From the NCBI GenBank assembly GCA_954871525.1, contig OX940864.1, positions 10,410,001 to 10,474,000 on the forward strand: 64,000 nt of DNA, read 5' to 3'. Origin of the DNA: Parietaria judaica (lineage: Eukaryota > Streptophyta > Magnoliopsida > Rosales > Urticaceae). The notes under the pieces were generated by a model. It was not told the DNA's origin and made no database searches. It saw only the letters and a program-made list of their open reading frames with translations. Shown here piece by piece: positions 57,047-64,000 of this stretch (positions are counted from its first letter, which is position 1; each line of letters starts with the position of its first letter). The position numbers and the translations under genes were made by a program.

Positions 57047-57215
57047 GCTATTATTGTTTTGTTCTAATGTATTCCAAGCAAGATCACTTTAGTGAAATGG
57101 ACATTAGAGAAGTTCAAAGAGACTTTAAAGTTGATAAATTAATAAAATTGAAAGGGATAATTAAAGTGGGAAAAAAAAGTATTAAGGGCTCAAAATCCAG
57201 AGGGGTTGCCAATTA

Positions 57216-57282
<67 letters not shown>

Positions 57283-57449
57283 TATTATTGTTTTGTTCTA
57301 ATGTATTCCAAGCAAGATCACTTTAGTGAAATGGACATTAGAGAAGTTCAAAGAGACTTTAAAGTTGATAAATTAATAAAATTGAAAGGGATAATTAACG
57401 TGGGAAAAAAAAGTATTAAGGGCTCAAAATCCAGAGGGGTTGCCAATTA

Positions 57450-57484
<35 letters not shown>
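57047..57484. repeat. 234-bp tandem duplication ending in (AT)n
   Basis: GCTATTATTGTTTTGTTCTA starts at 57047 and again at 57281; both copies continue through ATGTATTCCAAGC, ATCACTTTAGTGAAATGG and GAGGGGTTGCCAATTATTCA into long (AT)n tracts (57221-57280 and 57455-57482). One related copy exists at 41310-41450 downstream of UGT copy 3. The open frame across it (57067-57555) is mostly Tyr-Ile repeats from the microsatellite and is not a gene. Confidence 0.92.
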
Positions 57485-57488
<4 letters not shown>

Positions 57489-57695
57489 ATCATATGATAA
57501 GATTCGTATCAACTTGTCTACCTACTCCACTACGAAGTATTTTGTCACTGCCTAGATATAACAAAACTAAATTATCACAACCACCCCACGTATATTAAAG
57601 ATGTTACCAAAGTATTGATCACTATATTATATATGTAACGTTTCATCTGAAACCGGATCAAATAAAATTCAACAACAAAAGATTAATATTCATCA

Positions 57696-59099
57696 ATGGC
57701 ACACCAAGAAATCCCCCAGAATTCACCTTCTTCGATTACTGTGGTGATAGTTCCGTTCTCACTTCAGAGCCATCTCAGCCAGTTCTTGCAGCTCTCTCAC
57801 GCTATTGCCTCGGACACCGTCGCGGTCCACTACGTCACCTCGTCACTGCACATCTCTCAGATCAAGTCCCAAGCGTCGAGCCAAAAACTTAACCCTAACA
57901 TCACGTTTCGCGGCTTCCCGACTCCCGATTTCCCTTCCCTACTCCCGCTGAACTCCGCATTTCCTTTGCACCTCATCCCTTCCTTTGAGGCCTACACAGG
58001 GCTCCGGGAGCCTGTTGCGTCTTTGCTCAAGTCTCTCTCGCTGACTACGAGAAGGCTCGTCGTGATACACGACCCTCTCACTAGCGCTATCGTCCAAGAC
58101 GCTTTCTCGTTGCCCAATGCGGAGTTTTACCTCTTCAACTGTATCTCCGTTGTCTCATCCTTCGCCTATGCACATCACGTGGCTGGGCTCAAGATGCGGG
58201 AGGATATTCCGACCGGTGAAGGTACCGTGATCGAGGAGTTTATAGACTTCTCGCTCCGTCAATTCGATTGCCTGAAGGCGGTCAAGATCTCGGGGCACAT
58301 TCGCAACACTTGTCGGGTTATAGAGAGTGAATTTCTCGATTTTGTACTGGAGAACGAGAGAGAGATAAATAACCCGGACACCAAGCTATGGGCTGTAGGG
58401 CCTATGGAGGATGTAACGGCGTCAAAGAGCCGATCTGGTCATGGAAGAAGGGTAACTCAATGCTTAGAGTGGCTGAACAAGCAGGAGCCGAAGTCCGTTT
58501 TATACGTCTGTTTCGGGACCACGACTTCCGTCGAGGATGAGCAGATCAGAGAGCTGGCCATTGGGTTAGAGAGAAGCGAGACAAAGTTCATCTGGGTTCT
58601 GATCGAAGCTGATAAAGCTAACATCTATGATGAAGTTGAGGAGAGAAAGACTCAGCTTCCATTAGGGTTTGAGGAGAGAGTGGAAAGGTCGGGAACGGGA
58701 ATGGTGGTACGGGAGTGGGCGCCCCAAATGGAAATCTTGGGGCACCCGTCGACGGGCGGGTTCATGAGCCACTGCGGGTGGAACTCGTGCCTGGAGAGCA
58801 TGACCCTGGGAGTGCCCCTCTTGACATGGCCGATGCACTCGGATCAGCCCATGAACGCCGCGCTTGTAACACAGGTGCTCAAGGTCGGCTTGGTTGCGAG
58901 GGAGTGGGCAAAGAGAGAGGTGTTGGTGAGCTCATCGACGATCGCCGAGGCTGTAGAGAGGCTGATAAAATCGGAAGAGGGTGACGAGATCAGGACGAGG
59001 ACCGAGCAATTGGGATCTGAATTGAGGAAGAGTTACCGGAAAGGCGGAGTTTCCCGCTTGGAGTTGGAGTCTTTTGTCGCTCACATCACAAGAATTTGA
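57696..59099 (+). CDS. UDP-glycosyltransferase, zeatin O-glucosyltransferase-like (copy 5)
   Basis: Intronless, 467 residues. Catalytic His26 in PFSLQSHLSQF (Ser replaces the Asn of the other copies after HL) and Asp126 in VVIHDPLTS. PSPG box at residues 341-384, WAPQMEILGHPSTGG to PMHSDQ. It shares LLTWPMHSDQPMNAAL with copy 6 but has its own N-terminus (MAHQEIPQNSPSSITVV), so it is the most distinct N-terminal type in the cluster. The start follows ATTCATCA, the leader seen in copies 3, 4 and 6. The shared upstream promoter block of copies 3/4/6 was not seen; the region upstream holds the 234-bp duplication. Substrate unknown. Confidence 0.95.
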   Translation: MAHQEIPQNSPSSITVVIVPFSLQSHLSQFLQLSHAIASDTVAVHYVTSSLHISQIKSQASSQKLNPNITFRGFPTPDFPSLLPLNSAFPLHLIPSFEAYTGLREPVASLLKSLSLTTRRLVVIHDPLTSAIVQDAFSLPNAEFYLFNCISVVSSFAYAHHVAGLKMREDIPTGEGTVIEEFIDFSLRQFDCLKAVKISGHIRNTCRVIESEFLDFVLENEREINNPDTKLWAVGPMEDVTASKSRSGHGRRVTQCLEWLNKQEPKSVLYVCFGTTTSVEDEQIRELAIGLERSETKFIWVLIEADKANIYDEVEERKTQLPLGFEERVERSGTGMVVREWAPQMEILGHPSTGGFMSHCGWNSCLESMTLGVPLLTWPMHSDQPMNAALVTQVLKVGLVAREWAKREVLVSSSTIAEAVERLIKSEEGDEIRTRTEQLGSELRKSYRKGGVSRLELESFVAHITRI

Positions 59100-60054
59100 T
59101 TGTACTCAATGTTGTATTATGTACTTCTACAATTGAATTGTTTCCGTTTGTGTAGTTGTTTTTGCGATTCGGATCTTTTGTTGCCAAGATTCATTTCTAG
59201 CGAAAAAAACGACAAATATAAACGGCCTCACCAACTTTTATTGTCAGAGAATTTGTTACCGGCAAAATATTTTTTTTTCCCTAAACAAAGTTCTTTTGCC
59301 AGCGAACTTTAGGTTTAGATAGTTTTTAGTCAAACGATGACATTTGTTCGAGAGAGAACTTTAGGTTTAGATAGTTCTCTTTGATTTTGTTTTTAATCTT
59401 TGATATTTTCATTTATATTATCCCGAGCCCCGATTTTTACTTTGCGTTCCTTGGGTGCCAACATAGTTGGGATTCGAATTCGCTTAGCGAGATTTCGGGC
59501 CTCCATCTTTGACTAAAAAAAAAAAAAGTTCTTTTGCCAGCGCATTTGTTTTTTGTCGATATACTAAAGTCCGATTTCTTGTAGTGATTCACAATACATT
59601 GATTCTTAAATCATTTTTTTAAAAATATTTTGAGAAAAGGAGCCTTAAGCATGCTTATTAATTGCTAACACTAAGGTAATCGCTAACGTTACCTATTTTT
59701 GCATGATTTTCCAATCTTTTAATACTAAAAATTAAAGTTCCTTTTTTTAGATTTTTTGGTACCATTCCTATATAATATACGAGTATTGGTATTTTGTCCG
59801 ACTAAAAAAAAGAATAAGAACTTATTGTTAGTTTTTTTTAAAGAGAATTGATACTTATGCCGCGAATATCTTTATAGTGATTTTATGGAGCTTGACTAAC
59901 ACGTTACACGTGCAAAGTATCCTCGTTTCATTATGTCGTTTGTTAATTTGTTACTACGTACATGCGACAGAGACGCACTGATCGACCAATGATTAGCCAT
60001 TCATGAACTGGTCAATCATATGTAGAGAAGATCGCTCACACATGGCCCACTGAT
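59100..60054. other. Intergenic DNA between UGT copies 5 and 6
   Basis: AT-rich. At 59570-59588 TTCTTGTAGTG, the right-end motif of CACTA elements, follows TTCTTTTGCCAGCG, which also occurs at 59291; a small decayed CACTA-type piece may lie at about 59290-59588. No gene. Confidence 0.5.
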
Positions 60055-60140
60055 ATATACTTGGAGAACAAGGCTTTGAGTTCCGCTAGCTTCGCTCGTC
60101 TTCATTACTTGCCCATCAAGATTGACCGATCCTTATATAC
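60055..60140 (+). promoter_or_regulatory. Promoter block of UGT copy 6
   Basis: TTGGAGAACAAGGCTTTGAG, a TTGACCG W-box-like core and CTTATATAC TATA box (60132), the diverged counterpart of the blocks before copies 3 and 4. The double ACGT motif is not kept. Confidence 0.5.
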
Positions 60141-60183
60141 AAATTACGTTTCAGAAATGGTTTAGAAATTACAAGATTCATCA

Positions 60184-61578
60184 ATGGCAGACTCGAAACC
60201 AAAAGAAACCCTTTCTCCTCCTTCATCATCTTCCATTGATGTGGTAATGGTTCCTTTCCCTCTTCAGAGCCACCTCAACCAGCTCCTGCAACTCTCTCAC
60301 ATCATCGCCTCCGACGCCATCAAGGTCCACTTCGTCGCCTCGTCACTGCACATCTCTCAGGTCAAGTCTCGAGCGGCGAGTCGAAGCCCTAACCCTAACA
60401 TCATTTTCCACGGCTTCCCGACACCCGATTTCCCGACAGACCTCGTGCGCTCCTTCGAGGCGTATGCCTCTCTACGGCAGCCCGTGAAGTCCCTCCTCGA
60501 GTCTCTCTTGGCAACGACGAGGAGACTCGTCGTGATCCACGACCCTTTAACGAGCGCGGTCGTGCAAGACTCGGGTACGTTGCCTAACATGGAGCTCTAC
60601 GTCTTCAATTGTATCTCCGCTGTAGCTTGCTTCGCCTTCGCGAGAGACGAGGCCGGCCTCAAGACCAGGGAAGAGATTCCCTCCGCCGAAGGTTGCTTCG
60701 ATGCTGACTTTCTTGGGTTCGCGACTTGCCAGCTCGAGCGTCTGAAGACATTAAGGATCTCTGGACATCTCCGCAACACTTCCAGAGTCATCGAGAACGA
60801 ATTCCTCGACTTCGTGGAGAAGATAGAGAGAGAGGCCGACGAGAGCGTCAAGCAATGGGCGATCGGGCCGTTGGAGACGGTGACGGAGATCAAGAATAGA
60901 GAGACAAACACCTCCGGCCACGGAAAAAGAATAGATCAATGCTTTGAGTGGCTGAACAAGCAAGAGCCGAAGTCCGTGTTGTACGTCTGCTTTGGGACGA
61001 CGACATACATGACGGATCAACAGATCGGAGAGCTGGCAATCGGGTTGGGGAAAAGTGGGGCAAAGTTCATTTGGGTCTTGAGAGACGCTGATAAAGTGAA
61101 TATCTTTGAAGAAGTTGAGGTCCGAAGGCCTCAACTTCCATTAGGGTTTGAGGAGCGAGTGGAGGGGTCGGGAACGGGAATGGTTGTACGAGAGTGGGTA
61201 CCCCAAATGGAGATTTTGGGGCACCCGTCGACCGGCGGCTTCATGAGCCACTGCGGCTGGAACTCGTGCATGGAGAGCCTCAGCGTGGGAGTGCCCCTTT
61301 TGACATGGCCGATGCACTCAGACCAGCCCATGAACGCAGCGTTGATCACGCTCGTGCTCAAGGTCGGCTTTGATGCGAGGGAATGGGCAAAGAGATGGGC
61401 GTTGGCGAGCTCGTCGGCGATCGCCGAGGCTGTGGCGAGGCTTATGAAGTCGGAAAAAGGCCGCGAGGTCAGAAAGAGGGCCGAGAGTACGGGGCATGAG
61501 CTAAGGAAGAGTGCGCAGAAAGGCGGAGTTTCTCGCTTGGAGTTCGAGGCTTTTGTAACTCACATCACAAGGATTTGA
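60184..61578 (+). CDS. UDP-glycosyltransferase, zeatin O-glucosyltransferase-like (copy 6)
   Basis: Intronless, 464 residues. Catalytic His30 (PFPLQSHLNQ) and Asp120 (VVIHDPLTS). PSPG box at residues 338-381, WVPQMEILGHPSTGG to PMHSDQ, with HCGWNSC intact. The N-terminal half is of the copy 3/4 type (IDVVMVPFPLQSHLNQLLQL), while the PSPG tail LLTWPMHSDQ is like copy 5. It has a deletion in the proline-rich loop after FPTPDFP relative to copy 3, and NTSRVIENEF where others have NTCRVIESEF. Last gene of the cluster. Likely functional; substrate unknown. Confidence 0.95.
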   Translation: MADSKPKETLSPPSSSSIDVVMVPFPLQSHLNQLLQLSHIIASDAIKVHFVASSLHISQVKSRAASRSPNPNIIFHGFPTPDFPTDLVRSFEAYASLRQPVKSLLESLLATTRRLVVIHDPLTSAVVQDSGTLPNMELYVFNCISAVACFAFARDEAGLKTREEIPSAEGCFDADFLGFATCQLERLKTLRISGHLRNTSRVIENEFLDFVEKIEREADESVKQWAIGPLETVTEIKNRETNTSGHGKRIDQCFEWLNKQEPKSVLYVCFGTTTYMTDQQIGELAIGLGKSGAKFIWVLRDADKVNIFEEVEVRRPQLPLGFEERVEGSGTGMVVREWVPQMEILGHPSTGGFMSHCGWNSCMESLSVGVPLLTWPMHSDQPMNAALITLVLKVGFDAREWAKRWALASSSAIAEAVARLMKSEKGREVRKRAESTGHELRKSAQKGGVSRLEFEAFVTHITRI

Positions 61579-64000
61579 TTCTAAGATTGTTTCTTAGAGG
61601 TGAAATAGTAATAATATTGATCGTTGGGGACATATGAAGCACGTAAGAGAATATCACCCCAAAAAAAAACCCATTAAATGCCCAAAAACCACTCAAGGTT
61701 TAAGGGAAATACCCATACTTTAAGTTAATTCATTTATGCCCATTTTAGATAAATTTTGGACCATAATAACCCTGTTCTTAATTATATTTTTTATTTTTGT
61801 TTAAAAATATTTCGAATTTTATTTCCCTAAAATTATGGTTGAATTATTCTCATATTTATTAGATTTTAAATTAATTTGTTACTTTGACCAAAAAATTTAA
61901 AATTTTATCTCTCTCATTTATTTCTCTCACTCTCTTCTCTCCCTTCGATTTTCACTGCCTCTGTTCGACTCTCTTTCTTCCTCTCTTCGATTCTCACTCC
62001 GCCGCGCCTCCTCCTCCGTTGCGCATCCTCCTCCGTCGCGCCACCTTCTCCATCTCGCCTCCTTATCCGTCCCGCCTCCTTCTTCGGTTCGCACAAGAGT
62101 TGTTTGCCCTAATTCCAGTATACATATCAGTAAGTATTTATGTTCGATTAATTTCATGGCATGTTGATTTAAGACGTAAATTAGATGTTTACACAATTTT
62201 TGTGATGATTTTACCCGATTTTGGTAAATGATGAAATTACAGAGGAACATTATCCCTTTGTTCGCTGTCTCTTGATTATTTCGACTGGGATTTTGATTTC
62301 AGGTTAGGGTTTTTGATCTCTTTGAGTGGCAATATTTTCTGTAAATATAATTACAGAAATATTTTGTAAATGTTTTTACACGGACTTGAAGTTATTTTAC
62401 ACGATTTTGTAGTGATTGTATTTTCGTTCAGATTACTTTTTGAATATGTAAATGAAATTTCAAAATCATGTTAGTATTTTCCGTAATTTGAATTACAGAT
62501 TGGTTTGTAAATTAACTTGAATTATTTTCGGTATATATAATCGAATTTCACAAATCGGTAAATTACATATTGGTTGGTTTAGGGTTTTTTTGGGCATATC
62601 AGTATGTATAATCGAATTTCACAAATGTTCTCGTTTTAAATTTCCGTATATACATATACAAGATTTGTAATTGTATTTACAGTTTCAATTTGGTATATTT
62701 ATATACACTTCAATATAGAATGTACAGTTTGTTGACTTCATATTAATTGATGCTCTTTTTTTTCCTATGATTAAGGAAATGAAATCGACTGATCCTTCCA
62801 AGGCGTCGTCTAGTTCTAACGTGCGCACAAGATCCAAATTTTCGAAAGGTAACGAGTATGTTATATCACGCATTTTATCATTGATTTTGTTGTTTTAAAG
62901 GAATTTCAAATTAAACCGGGATGGAACTAGTAGGACATCTTTGTACCGATTTGGTTGTGTTGATATTCATCCAAATTGCATTTTTATAGGAATGAATACA
63001 ACCCCTGTTGGTCTTGTTGAAAAACGTAAAACATCTCGCACTCGGACAAAACCAGTTGCGTTAGATGAGCAGCCAAAACAACCCACGAACAAGGAGCACG
63101 TGGGTCAGACACTAGGTGTTGAAATTAAGGTAAATTTCTTCGACATTTAAGGTTTTTAAATTATATTTCGTAAGTATACTTACAAATGACATCTAAGGAA
63201 ATTGTCAACGCCTTCGTTGTCAATAAATCTTGTCGAAGAAATTTCATTGACGTTCTCATTTGTGAACGGATTTGATTCCGTCATACAAAGTTGACCTGTA
63301 TAACAAATGTAATACAATTACATATATGCAACTAAAGTTATATTTGTGAGTGTGTGTAAGGTATTAGCATATACCTTCGTTGATCATATTTTGAGCTTTC
63401 GGAATGCCCGACGTCTCTCCATCCGTATACATTATAATCCTACATAAATTACCATTTGGCGTGTCAGTTCTCTTACGTAATGGTAAATAAAATTAAAACC
63501 AAGTTTTCTACATAAATGATGCAAAAGTAAAAGCATCTTGTAAACAGAATTACATCTAATAAGGCCAAACAAAATGAGGCCGTGTTTAAAAAAATATTTA
63601 CAAAATGAATACCATGTTTACAGAATTACATAAATGATACAGTTACGTAAAAATATTTACAAAATGAATACCATGTTTAAAAAAGAAATTTACATATAAT
63701 GAGACCAAACCAAAACATATTTTCCTAAACAAATTAACAAAATATGTGACAAAACTATAACCAAATTTTGTAAACAGATTTAAATAAAATGCAGCAAAAG
63801 GAAAACCATTATCCGTAACTAAATTTACATTAAATGTTGGAAATTCAATCCATAGTTTCGTATTACAATTTACAAATAAACTAAGTCACAACAAATAACA
63901 AATTTCGTTAACCAGTTTACATACATGAAATGAAAAGCACCTTTTAAACAGAATTTCACCTAATAAGGCCAAACCAAAACATAGTTTCGTAAAAATATTT
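61579..64000. other. AT-rich right end, possible transposon start
   Basis: After about 61650 (AATATCACCCCAAAAAAAAA) comes CT-rich leader-like DNA (61905-62100), then repeats of GTAAATT/AATTTAC-type words. Beyond 63500 degenerate units of about 50 bp with AAAATATTTACAAAATGAAT and AATAAGGCCAAACCAAAACA recur. This could be the 5' part of a large DNA transposon running off the window, but no inverted ends can be tested. Confidence 0.35.
62779..63129 (+). CDS. Possible two-exon gene start, family unknown
   Basis: Exons 62779-62848 and 62990-63129 have GT-AG borders and join in phase: MKSTDPSKASSSSNVRTR-, then after the junction MNTTPVGLVEKRKTSRTRTK- up to VGQTLGVEIK, followed by a GTAAAT donor. 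The product is short, basic and Ser/Thr-rich, like N-termini of some plant transposon proteins. No domain was recognised and no next exon was found. It may belong to the presumed transposon. Confidence 0.3.

Noticed and set aside
57067..57555. 162-codon open frame with long Tyr-Ile runs
   Set aside because: Made by two copies of a noncoding repeat plus (AT)n microsatellites; no conserved protein.

Overview
This is nuclear DNA of a flowering plant, most likely a eudicot. It is AT-rich, its genes have GT-AG introns or are intronless plant families, (TA)n microsatellites are common, and plant-type transposons fill much of the space. The species cannot be named from the sequence. All intact host genes found are on the + strand.

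Layout. Positions 1-14.4 kb are transposon-rich: a decayed Helitron helicase inside a long inverted repeat (2463-5337) that also holds a 789-bp tandem duplication, a Mutator-like MITE (5457-5913), a solo Copia LTR with a nested hAT element (7437-8410), and a full-length young Ty1/copia retrotransposon (8935-14351; 545-bp LTRs with about two differences; TATAC target duplication). Positions 14.6-28.8 kb hold two tandem alpha-carbonic anhydrase genes of seven exons each, both with a signal peptide and the three zinc-binding histidines. Positions 30.2-61.6 kb hold an intronless glycosyltransferase cluster that resembles the UGT93/zeatin O-glucosyltransferase group: five intact genes, one frameshifted copy and one C-terminal fragment. 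The third gene and the frameshifted fourth copy are separated by 15 kb of later insertions. One is a Pack-type element carrying an F-box gene fragment (39385-40851). The other is a nested complex (41484-52502): a small hAT element split by a CACTA-like element, which itself contains a Mutator-like MITE, another hAT element and pieces of captured genes. A solo LTR (56223-57035) lies downstream of the frameshifted copy. The last 2.4 kb may be the start of another transposon that runs off the window.

How the genes relate. The carbonic anhydrases would act in the secretory pathway, interconverting CO2 and bicarbonate. The glycosyltransferases should transfer sugar from a UDP-sugar to a hydroxyl of a small molecule, cytokinin-like or phenolic. 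They have arisen by tandem duplication together with their promoters, and there are signs of sequence exchange between copies. The best targets for follow-up are the mosaic glycosyltransferase pseudogene, the shared promoter block, and the nested transposons with captured exons, whose insertion sites can be compared with a paralogous stretch that lacks them.
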